From: Desulfobacteraceae bacterium
GTDB lineage: Bacteria; Desulfobacterota; DSM-4660; Desulfatiglandales; Desulfatiglandaceae
Length of the DNA: 7,170 nucleotides
Reading direction: 5' to 3'
Assembly: GCA_030589225.1 (NCBI GenBank)
Contig: JAUUWD010000078.1
Span: 1-7,170, forward strand
Position 1 is the stretch's first letter, and every line of letters begins with the position of its first letter. Below are positions 1-5,436 of the stretch, piece after piece. The notes below the pieces were generated by a model. The model searched no databases. It worked only from the letters and a program-made list of their open reading frames with translations, and had not been told where the DNA came from. The position numbers and the translations under genes were made by a program.

Positions 1-231
1 AAAAGGGAGGCACCTGAAGATGTCCTGTTCTCTCCCATGCCGGGTCTGGTAGTGGAGATAGAGGTAGAAGAGGGAGCACGGGTGTATCGAGGTCAGGATC
101 TTGACAGTATTGAGTCCATGAAGATGGAGAGTGGTGTCTCCTCACCCTGTGACGGGGAGGTGGAGGAGATCAGGGTCCAGTCGGGGCAGGCGGGGCAGAA
201 AGGGAATGTGCGGATAACTTTCAATATATGA
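1..231 (+). CDS. Biotinyl (biotin carboxyl carrier) domain, C-terminal end of an acyl-CoA/pyruvate-type carboxylase subunit, 5' partial
   Basis: The reading frame is open from base 1 and ends with TGA at 229-231, so only the last 76 residues are present. It reads as one biotinyl/lipoyl-type domain: an N-terminal half with SPMPGLVVEIEVEEG, the attachment site ESMKME, and a C-terminal half with SPCDGEVEEIRVQSGQ. The lysine expected to be biotinylated is codon 121-123, flanked by two methionines as in carboxylases (usual form AMKM, here SMKM). In such enzymes this domain carries CO2 from the biotin carboxylase to the carboxyltransferase active site in the cytoplasm. The ATG at 37 is internal to the domain and is not the real start. 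It cannot be decided here whether this is the tail of a long biotin carboxylase subunit or a free BCCP. The next gene starts 172 nt downstream on the same strand. Confidence 0.85.
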   Translation, partial: KREAPEDVLFSPMPGLVVEIEVEEGARVYRGQDLDSIESMKMESGVSSPCDGEVEEIRVQSGQAGQKGNVRITFNI

Positions 232-262
232 AATAAAAGACTTAAGACTAACCCGCATAGAA

Positions 263-286
263 CCGCCTGCAGGACGGCGGGCAGGC
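263..286. repeat. GC-rich inverted repeat between carboxylase and CoA-transferase genes
   Basis: GCCTGC at 265-270 is the reverse complement of GCAGGC at 281-286, and CCGCC at 263-267 pairs alternatively with GGCGG at 276-280. It stands out as a GC-rich island in an AT-richer spacer 32 nt after the carboxylase stop. No T-run follows, so it is not a classic intrinsic terminator. It may be a dispersed intergenic repeat. A GGCAGGC-based hairpin also occurs near 7030-7067. Confidence 0.4.
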
Positions 287-403
287 TTGAAAAGAGATCC
301 CCACGCTCGGCCTTTGGTATCCAAATAAACGCAACAATATCTTAACCGGACACTACTCGGATGGACTAAGCTAATCGCTGGATCAACAAGAAAGGGGGTA
401 ACC

Positions 404-1360
404 ATGAAGAAGAATAAGATCTCCACGGCCGATGAGGCCATCAGTGTTATTCACGACGGAGATGTCATGGCCGCTGCCGGCTTTGTGGGGAACGGTACCC
501 CTGAAGAGCTTCTCATTGCCTTAGAGAAGCGTTACGGGGAGACCCGCAGCCCTAAAAATATCACCCTGCTCTTCTCCTCTGGATTGGGTGACGGTAAAGA
601 GAGGGGACTCAACCGGTTGGCCCACAGGGGTCTTTTCAAACGGGTTATTGCCGGACACTACGGGCTTATGCCGAAGATCGGCAAGCTGGCCATGGAAAAT
701 GAGTTCGAGGCCTACAACCTGCCCCAGGGGATGCTCACAAATCTTTATCGCGCCGTTGCAGGAAAAAAGCCCGGGGTCTTTTCCAGGGTGGACCTGGGAA
801 CCTTTGTGGATCCGCGGATTGAGGGTGGAAAGGTCAATGAAAAGGCCACGGAAGAGGTGGCTCCCGGCATGGAGATTGAGAGGGACATCCTGCCTAACAT
901 GGAGTTTGAACCTGTCATCAATGAGGTGGCCCGGATGGATCCCAGGATCTTCCAGACGCGTCCCATGGGCATCCGGCCTGAGCTGCTCCGTCGGGATATC
1001 GAAGAGAGAATCAGATACAATCCGGAGACAAATACACTGCGCCTCAACTTCAAGGGGCTGGAGATTGAGTCCAGGGATGATATCGAAATCATACGAAAGG
1101 TTGCCGAAGAGAAGTGCATTGCAGCGGGCAAAAAGGTGAAGGCCATTGTGGATTATGAATCCTTCAGTATCGGAGAGGACCTTCTGGATGCATATTTGGA
1201 GATGGGTAAATCCATCATCGAAACCTATTATAAAGATGTTACGCGGCACACCACCAGCGAAGAGATGCGCTCGAAATTGGGGGATGAATTTGTCAAACGG
1301 GGTCTGGCTCCCAGCATCTACGAGACCGAAGAAGAAGCAGAGACAAAGATTTTAATCTAA
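404..1360 (+). CDS. Acetate/propionate-type CoA-transferase with large in-frame internal deletion (probably inactive)
   Basis: The start ATG at 404 has an AAAGGGGG ribosome-binding site 5 nt upstream. Residues 1-149 match the N-terminal segment of YdiF/propionate CoA-transferase-type enzymes (VMAAAGFVGNGTPEELL, FSSGLGDG, HYGLMPKI, LGTFVDPRIEGGK). Residues 152-190 match the distal part of the same family (VAPGMEIERDILPNMEF, MDPRIFQTRPMG). Residues about 191-318 match the extra C-terminal domain seen in longer relatives (TLRLNFKGLEI, KKVKAIVDYESF, VTRHTTSEEMRSKLGD). These enzymes normally run over 500 residues, about 650 with the tail. Here 318 remain, and the join falls near codons 149-153 (848-862). 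The missing stretch should contain the catalytic glutamate that forms the glutamyl-CoA intermediate, so CoA transfer is not expected. The frame is intact across the join, so the product may still be made. A misassembly is the alternative explanation. Confidence 0.8.
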   Translation: MKKNKISTADEAISVIHDGDVMAAAGFVGNGTPEELLIALEKRYGETRSPKNITLLFSSGLGDGKERGLNRLAHRGLFKRVIAGHYGLMPKIGKLAMENEFEAYNLPQGMLTNLYRAVAGKKPGVFSRVDLGTFVDPRIEGGKVNEKATEEVAPGMEIERDILPNMEFEPVINEVARMDPRIFQTRPMGIRPELLRRDIEERIRYNPETNTLRLNFKGLEIESRDDIEIIRKVAEEKCIAAGKKVKAIVDYESFSIGEDLLDAYLEMGKSIIETYYKDVTRHTTSEEMRSKLGDEFVKRGLAPSIYETEEEAETKILI

Positions 1361-1824
1361 TTCACGAATAACAATATACAAACATTGAATCCCTGGTTCG
1401 CTGGATAGGTCAGAAATCATAGGCGTTGCCCTTTGCTTGACAGCTCCTTGGAAGCATGCAAACTCCATTTTCAAAATCAATGAAGGTATCTTATGGAACA
1501 GGAAAATGACACTGACCAAAGGATATCACCAGACTGTCTTCTGGCATTAATAGGGCCTTCCCCTGCCGATAATCTGGAGGGCCACGATACAGCCGTTTTA
1601 TGGAGGAGCGAAATAGCGGCTCAGATGGTTAAAGGTCTTTTCAATTGAGAAATCTCCTTGAGTCCATGGGCGAAAATCCCTTCTTTTTCGGGCCGATGGC
1701 AGTGGTCGCCGATTTGCAGAAATCCATGTTAGAACGCTTCGTAATTGATCCTGCCAAGGTTATGGCGAGAGTCCTGGTAAGCACAGGACATGGACCTGAC
1801 ATATTAATTGAACAAAATGAATGG
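1361..1824. other. Intergenic stretch without a convincing gene
   Basis: This 464-nt stretch lies between the convergent CoA-transferase and NPD genes. A short + strand ORF (1493-1648, 51 codons, preceded by GAAGG) reads MEQENDTDQRISPDCLLALI and onward and is not recognised. It ends in TGA overlapping the TTG start of the ORF at 1645. No clear promoter or terminator was found. A TTGACA at 1437-1442 lacks a matching -10 box. Confidence 0.5.
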
Positions 1825-1890
1825 TTAGCTATTCCCGTCTCCTACCATCTCTTTTATAACTTCTCCTACCGAGGGGACGGCATGGATTAA
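1645..1890 (+). CDS. Unrecognised small ORF or gene remnant
   Basis: This 81-codon frame starts with TTG. Its first ~60 residues look protein-like (LLESMGENPFFFGPMAVV, LERFVIDPAKVMARVL, GPDILIEQNEWLAIP), while the tail runs antisense into the 3' end of the NPD gene for 66 nt. There is a weak AAAGG 5' of the TTG. I do not recognise a family. It could be the surviving middle of a decayed gene whose 5' part lies in another frame (1493-1648). The convergent overlap and the poor start argue against an intact gene. Confidence 0.2.
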   Translation: MRNLLESMGENPFFFGPMAVVADLQKSMLERFVIDPAKVMARVLVSTGHGPDILIEQNEWLAIPVSYHLFYNFSYRGDGMD

Positions 1891-2724
1891 CCCGGCAACC
1901 TCTCCCGAAGGTAACACACCTGCTTCCAGGTCTCCTTTGAGCCAGGACGCCTCAATGGTCTCTCCTGCAAAGGCCCTGTCCGTGGCCTCCTCCCCTTTCA
2001 GCATCCTCTCAACCAGAGGGGTCCGCAATGCCCGGATTCTGAATCGGCCCATATCCACAAGTCCTGTGCCAGTCTCCTTTGACTCCATAATGGTGGCTTT
2101 GTAATTGGCGTGGGCGACGCACTCCTTGGTTGCGATGAAACGCGTGCCTGCCTGGACCCCTTCCGCGCCCAAGGCAAAGGCGGCCCTGTACCCGCGAGAG
2201 TCCCCGATGCCGCCTGCAGCAATCACAGGGAGATTCACCGCATCGACTACTAAAGGCACCAAAACCATTGTGGAGGAGACCTTCAGTCCCTGCACTCCTC
2301 CGGATTCGGCCCCTTCGGCCACGATGGCATCGGCCCCTGCGGCCTCGGCGCCCCTGGCAACGTCCACTGTGGGTACGACAACGATGACCTTGATGCCCAT
2401 ATGGTGGAGCATGGGGATCAGCGCCTTGGGAGATCCCCCTGAGACTGTGACACACTTTACCCCTTCCTCTGCCAATACTTGGGCAAATTTTTCAGTCAAC
2501 GGGTTCATCACAAAGAGGTTTGCGCCAAATGGCCTGTTCGTGAGCGCTTTGGTGCTCTTAACCTGATTCCGCAATATTTCAGGATCAACAGCAAAGGCGG
2601 TGGCCAGAAGGCCGAATCCGCCTGCTTCAGACACTGCAGCTACTAACTCCGGATTGCAGATAACACCCATTGCCCCCTGTATGATCGGGTATTTGGAACC
2701 TAACAGCTCAGTTACTCTTGACAT
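1825..2724 (-). CDS. NPD/FabK-like FMN-dependent oxidoreductase (nitronate monooxygenase family) lacking the usual active-site histidine
   Basis: This is a 299-residue TIM-barrel flavoprotein, close to the usual size for the family. The ATG at 2722-2724 has an excellent AAGGAGGGG site. Family marks in order are YPIIQGAMG (12-20), PFGANLFV (65-72), the VAEGAESGG loop (135-143), and the FMN-phosphate loop AAGGIGDSRG (169-178) with GVQAGTRFIATKEC (189-202). Relatives oxidise alkyl nitronates or reduce enoyl-ACP with NAD(P)H and FMN. In them the AEGxExGG loop continues with histidine (GGH), but here residue 144 is valine (GGVQG, codon GTG at 2293-2295). The substrate is therefore uncertain, and annotation as nitronate monooxygenase should be taken only as family membership. 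It is the last gene of the - strand run below tetR, 111 nt after the DsrE-like gene, so it may be co-transcribed or have its own start. Confidence 0.85.
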   Translation of the reverse strand: MSRVTELLGSKYPIIQGAMGVICNPELVAAVSEAGGFGLLATAFAVDPEILRNQVKSTKALTNRPFGANLFVMNPLTEKFAQVLAEEGVKCVTVSGGSPKALIPMLHHMGIKVIVVVPTVDVARGAEAAGADAIVAEGAESGGVQGLKVSSTMVLVPLVVDAVNLPVIAAGGIGDSRGYRAAFALGAEGVQAGTRFIATKECVAHANYKATIMESKETGTGLVDMGRFRIRALRTPLVERMLKGEEATDRAFAGETIEASWLKGDLEAGVLPSGEVAGLIHAVPSVGEVIKEMVGDGNS

Positions 2725-2798
2725 GACTCCCCTCCTTTTTGGACTGTTGATGCAGTCTTTTAATAACGATAAAGCTTTGAGCTGGAATCTAAATGAGA

Positions 2799-2832
2799 AA
2801 AGGGATCATTTGAAAAAAACTTTGACCCCTTT
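2799..2832 (-). terminator. Stem-loop just after the DsrE-like gene (terminator or mRNA-stabilising hairpin)
   Basis: Read on the - strand, AAAGGGGTCA (2832-2823) pairs with TGATCCCTTT (2808-2799), giving 10 bp with one G-U pair around a T-rich loop. It starts 3 nt after the DsrE-like stop codon. It is followed by TCTCATTT, not a solid T-run, so it may only partly terminate, lowering expression of the downstream NPD gene. Confidence 0.35.
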
Positions 2833-2835
2833 AGA

Positions 2836-3180
2836 CTAAATGGTCAGGAGTTTTTCCCCGGTTTTCAGTACTTCTGTCAAGGGTTCTCCCCAGTATTTGA
2901 CCTCTATACCCACTTCTTCTAAGGCTCCTGTTACGCCCAATTGATCGGCGCAGGCTTTGCAAGCAGACACAGACACTCCCGCAGAAAGCAACTCTTTTAT
3001 CTTGTCCTTTATCTCAGCATTTTCAACTGCAAGTTGTGCGGGGGAACCCCATATAATAATGGTCACCTTTTTCCACCACCCCAGTTTGAAGGCGTTGAGG
3101 CCATACATAAACACCATCTTGTCCGCTGTTATTGGGTCGGCATTTGTCCACAGGATGTATAGATGTTCTTTTTCTGCCAT
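2836..3180 (-). CDS. DsrE-family small protein with CxxC motif
   Basis: This is a 114-residue protein, the normal size for DsrE/DsrF/YchN-fold proteins. The ATG at 3178-3180 follows an AAAGGAGGAGG site. It opens with a beta strand (HLYILWTNAD), then a helix (ITADKMVFMYGLNAFKLG), strand (KKVTIIIWG), helix (EIKDKIKELLSAG), and the conserved cysteine segment VSACKACADQLGV with C74 and C77. Family members such as DsrE carry sulfur on the cysteine that aligns with this segment. Many stand-alone members have no assigned substrate. There is no signal peptide, so a cytoplasmic location is expected. It lies 58 nt downstream of the FMN enzyme on the same strand, in a run headed by a selenoperoxiredoxin-like gene. 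This suggests, by inference only, a thiol or persulfide relay role. Confidence 0.82.
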   Translation of the reverse strand: MAEKEHLYILWTNADPITADKMVFMYGLNAFKLGWWKKVTIIIWGSPAQLAVENAEIKDKIKELLSAGVSVSACKACADQLGVTGALEEVGIEVKYWGEPLTEVLKTGEKLLTI

Positions 3181-3238
3181 GATTCCTCCTCCTTTCTTGA
3201 TTCACGCCTTTTTAATTTGCTGAGTTCTTGAAAAATCC

Positions 3239-4195
3239 TCAACCCTTGATCAGAAGATCCCTTTTCACATGTTCCGGATCCACGGAGCCGGTCATGGACA
3301 TGAAACGCTTCATCTCTTCTGAGACCTCCTGGATAACATCTTTAACGCCCTCGGCCCCATTGGCAGCCAATCCGTAAAGGATCGGCCTTCCAAGCCCCAC
3401 CAATCGGGCGCCGAAAGCAAGGCCCTTGAAAGCATCGCTGCCCCGTCGAAAACCGCCGTCCACCAGTATAACTGCTTCTCTTTTGGCAACCCCGACGATC
3501 TCATCCATGACCTGGAATGGATGGGGGAGGTAGTCTAAGGTATGGGCCCCATGATTGGAGATGAAGATCCCGTCGGCCCCGGCCTCCAAAGACTTCTCGG
3601 CATCCTCTTTACTCAATACCCCTTTAAAGATAAGAGGGATGGATACCCGCTCTCTGATCTCCTTAAGTTCATTGAGGGAGAGGGGAGAGCAGTCAGCGGC
3701 CATCTGCCTGTCATGTACCTTGGTCCCCTGGCCGGAGTCTATTTCGATGCCGATCCAGTTGACGCCTGCTGACTGGATCTCGTCAATAGCCTCGAACATC
3801 TTCTGTCTGTCTTTTAAAGGTTTTGCGTTGGCGGCCACGGGAACGCCCGTTGCCACAATATCTTTGAGGTTCTGAGGGATTGGAGTGCCGGTCCAGATAA
3901 GGCTTCCAGCCTCTCTAAGGCCTTCTGCCACCTGCATGAGACCGTTATCCACAATCGCCGGGATCGGCATGGTCATGGAAGACATGATAACTGGGGTTTT
4001 CAGTTCCACGCCTAAGACAGTGCATTGGGTGGCCGGTACAACCCCGTCAATGCAGCGCTGTTTGATGGTATACTGATCAAGGACACGGCGGTTGTTGGAC
4101 ATGACGAATTCGGTCTCAACGCCATCCAGTAACCAACCAATATCGCGCGTCTTAAGCTCCGCTTCTCCCTTTTTATAAATTTCGGTGAGCTCCAT
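3239..4195 (-). CDS. FMN-dependent alpha-hydroxy-acid dehydrogenase-like enzyme with non-canonical active site
   Basis: The product is 318 residues from the ATG at 4193-4195, which has GGGAGGG 4 nt upstream. A longer frame to 4276 exists but would overlap the preceding gene, so the ATG is preferred. The fold is the FMN TIM barrel of glycolate/lactate/mandelate oxidising enzymes. TPVIMSSMT (67-75) lies near the flavin. IFKGVLSKEDAEKSLEAGAD carries the conserved lysine (K191). ISNHGAHTLDYLP (212-224) contains the catalytic-type histidine H215. LVDGGFRRGSDAFKGLAFGA and GLGRPILYGL bind the FMN phosphate. Canonical members read SNHGGRQLD, with an arginine that holds the substrate carboxylate. Here that position is histidine (SNHGAHTLD). 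The upstream catalytic Asp/Arg region is also unusual (EIDSGQGTKVHDRQ). The substrate is therefore unknown. It follows the peroxiredoxin gene by only 16 nt, so co-transcription is likely. Confidence 0.85.
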   Translation of the reverse strand: MELTEIYKKGEAELKTRDIGWLLDGVETEFVMSNNRRVLDQYTIKQRCIDGVVPATQCTVLGVELKTPVIMSSMTMPIPAIVDNGLMQVAEGLREAGSLIWTGTPIPQNLKDIVATGVPVAANAKPLKDRQKMFEAIDEIQSAGVNWIGIEIDSGQGTKVHDRQMAADCSPLSLNELKEIRERVSIPLIFKGVLSKEDAEKSLEAGADGIFISNHGAHTLDYLPHPFQVMDEIVGVAKREAVILVDGGFRRGSDAFKGLAFGARLVGLGRPILYGLAANGAEGVKDVIQEVSEEMKRFMSMTGSVDPEHVKRDLLIKG

Positions 4196-4211
4196 TTTTC
4201 CCTCCCGATTA

Positions 4212-4706
4212 TTATTTATTCCGGCTTTTGTAGTATTTGACAAGATCGAGGACATTCGTTGCAACAAAACGGCCAACAGGGCCGGTGCTGTACGAGGCCA
4301 CCTCTATGGTCTTATCCGGACGTACCAGAAAACCGGCAGGCTGAATATAGCCTTTCTCCTTTTCGTAAAACGCACCTGTCAATCGAGAAATCTCCACAGC
4401 ATCCATGCCATAGGCCAAAGAAAAGGTGAGCCCCAGTTTTTCCGTAAATTCCGTTGTCTTTTCAGCGGAATCAACAGAGCCCGCTATGACCCTGATCTGC
4501 TCCTCTTCATAGGCCCCAATGGAGGACTGGAAGTCGGCCAACTGCCGAGTGCAAAAGGGTCACCAGTAGCCCCGATAAAGAAGAAGTACGCCGTAGCCCT
4601 CCCCAAAGCCTTCAGGAAGTTTATGGATTTCTCCTGGGAGGAGTTGGATATCCATTGCAGGGAACGAATCATTTACATCCAGGAATACCGTTGTTGCTTG
4701 TGCCAT
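4212..4706 (-). CDS. Predicted selenoprotein: peroxiredoxin-like (AhpC/TSA, thioredoxin-fold) with in-frame UGA as selenocysteine (UxxC)
   Basis: The frame from the ATG at 4704-4706 (AGAGGT upstream) to TAA at 4212 is uninterrupted except for one TGA at 4560-4562, and gives 164 residues if it is read through. The TGA sits exactly where the catalytic cysteine of this family belongs. The sequence reads LLLYRGYW, TGA, PFCTRQLADF, against the usual RG-W-C-P-F/Y-C-x-x-QL, so the motif is U49-P-F-C52. Family-like sequence continues in the same frame: EEQIRVIAGSVDSAEKT, LGLTFSLAYGMDAVEISR, QPAGFLVRPDKTIEVASYS. A SECIS-like hairpin begins 11 nt after the TGA. Thioredoxin-fold UxxC proteins of this type reduce peroxides or disulfides in the cytoplasm. 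The gene starts downstream of a TetR-type palindrome and leads the run with the FMN enzyme, DsrE-like and NPD genes. A nonsense mutation is the alternative, but its exact placement at the catalytic cysteine and the hairpin favour selenocysteine. Confidence 0.85.
4526..4567 (-). promoter_or_regulatory. SECIS-like stem-loop directing selenocysteine insertion at UGA 4560-4562
   Basis: On the - strand, UCGGC (4548-4544) pairs perfectly with GCCGA (4538-4534) around the 5-nt loop AGUUG (4543-4539). The loop starts 16 nt after the UGA. Its second and third bases are G and U, as in the SelB-binding loop GGUCU of the E. coli fdhF SECIS. A second complement, ACUGG (4567-4563) with CCAGU (4530-4526), brackets the UGA at the base, with an asymmetric internal loop. 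Bacterial SECIS elements lie inside the coding region just 3' of the UGA, as here. Confidence 0.65.
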
Positions 4707-4747
4707 TGTTAGACCTCTTTTTTGATTGTGCGCTGTCAAAGTTTGAT

Positions 4748-4763
4748 TTGAACGATCGTTCAA
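4748..4763. promoter_or_regulatory. TetR-type operator palindrome upstream of the selenoperoxiredoxin run
   Basis: TTGAACGATCGTTCAA is a perfect 16-bp palindrome, 41 nt upstream of the peroxiredoxin ATG and 16 nt beyond the tetR stop. Its core, TGAACGATCGTTCA, is identical to the site in front of tetR. On the - strand a TAAATA sits directly upstream of it (4769-4764), the place of a -10 box in the tetR promoter layout, but no good -35 is visible. It is inferred to be the site by which the neighbouring TetR protein represses this gene run. Confidence 0.75.
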
Positions 4764-4779
4764 TATTTAGGCAAAAAAA

Positions 4780-5358
4780 TTATTGCAATACCGCCACTGC
4801 CGAATCCGCAATACTCCTGAGCAAAGAGGGCTCAGGGCGGCTTCTCGAAAGCACCAGAAGCCCGAAAAGGGATGCGAGGAGACTTTGCGCAGCCAAGTCC
4901 GCGTCAAGATCCTTGGATATCTCTCCATTGCCCTGACCCCGTTCAATCAATCGCTGGAAAAAGCCTTCAATTTCCATCTGTCTCTGGGCAACTATGTCAC
5001 GGATCTCTGCATCATGAGCAGCCAGTTCAAGGGCGGTGTTTGTCAGAAAGCACCCGAGACGTTCAGAATCGGAGAAGATTTCATCGATCCGGCTCTGAAA
5101 CAGATCTCTAATGGCCGATATGGATGACCCAGAGCGCTCCAATCCGGCCAACAGAGCTTTTCTTTTGTCATTGTATAGCCGAAGGGCCTTGATGAAAAGG
5201 CCGCGCTTGTTCCCGTAAGTATCATAGATGCTCCCTTTATTGATTCCCATGGAGCGCACCAGATCCTGTACTGATGTGGCTGCATAACCACGGGACCAGA
5301 AGGCCTTCATGGCCCTATGCAGGACTTCTTCCTCATCGAATTGTTTTTTCCAGGCCAT
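4780..5358 (-). CDS. TetR/AcrR-family transcriptional regulator
   Basis: The ATG at 5356-5358 gives 192 residues beginning MAWKKQFDEEEVLHRAM, the usual opening of this family. A TTG further out (5379) would add seven residues but is less likely. The N-terminal helix-turn-helix covers about residues 8-55: AMKAFWSRGYAATSVQDLV, then SMGINKGSIYDTYGNKRGLF with the recognition helix. The remainder is an all-helical ligand/dimer domain with GCFLTNTALELAAHDAEIRD, typical of the NemR/AcuR-like branch. The protein has a single cysteine, C103, in that GC motif. Identical palindromes lie just upstream of this gene and just downstream, before the peroxiredoxin gene. This supports autoregulation plus control of the redox genes. 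The ligand is unknown. By the context and the lone cysteine it could sense an electrophile or oxidant, which is inference. Confidence 0.92.
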   Translation of the reverse strand: MAWKKQFDEEEVLHRAMKAFWSRGYAATSVQDLVRSMGINKGSIYDTYGNKRGLFIKALRLYNDKRKALLAGLERSGSSISAIRDLFQSRIDEIFSDSERLGCFLTNTALELAAHDAEIRDIVAQRQMEIEGFFQRLIERGQGNGEISKDLDADLAAQSLLASLFGLLVLSRSRPEPSLLRSIADSAVAVLQ

Positions 5359-5389
5359 AGAGAAGATTAACAACGCCAATTGAATGAGT

Positions 5390-5403
5390 TGAACGATCGT
5401 TCA
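5390..5403. promoter_or_regulatory. TetR-type operator palindrome at the tetR transcription start
   Basis: TGAACGATCGTTCA is a perfect 14-bp palindrome, 31 nt upstream of the tetR ATG. It begins 5 nt downstream of the -10 box of the tetR promoter, so it covers the expected start of transcription, a classic place for autorepression. It matches the core of the site at 4748-4763 exactly. Confidence 0.78.
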
Positions 5404-5408
5404 GATCA

Positions 5409-5436
5409 ATTATATCCGTCATTGAAAATCTGTCAA
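5409..5436 (-). promoter_or_regulatory. Sigma70-type promoter of tetR
   Basis: On the - strand, TTGACA (5436-5431) and TATAAT (5414-5409) are both perfect consensus boxes, separated by 16 bp. They point at tetR, with the ATG 50 nt downstream and the operator palindrome in between. Such a strong promoter suits a gene kept low by its own repressor. Confidence 0.8.

Noticed and set aside
521..1249. 242-codon - strand ORF and other frames across the CoA-transferase
   Set aside because: No family motifs in them. The + strand frame has clear CoA-transferase sequence and a ribosome-binding site.
1437..1442. TTGACA as a promoter -35 box for the 1493 ORF
   Set aside because: No acceptable -10 hexamer lies 15-19 nt downstream.
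1646..1648. TGA at the end of the 1493 ORF as another selenocysteine codon
   Set aside because: Sequence after it in the same frame is not protein-like and soon ends in a stop. No catalytic cysteine context or matching family is present.
4196..4276. Longer N-terminus for the FMN enzyme starting at 4276
   Set aside because: It would overlap the peroxiredoxin 3' end, adds a non-homologous lead, and lacks the good GGGAGGG site found before the ATG at 4195.
4185..4712. 175-codon + strand ORF opposite the peroxiredoxin-like gene
   Set aside because: It is the antisense shadow of the selenoprotein gene. The - strand frame carries the family motifs and Shine-Dalgarno sites.
4212..4763. Peroxiredoxin-like gene as an ordinary nonsense or frameshift pseudogene
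   Set aside because: Both halves are in the same frame with no other lesion, the TGA replaces precisely the catalytic cysteine, and a SECIS-like hairpin follows. A chance nonsense mutation is less likely.
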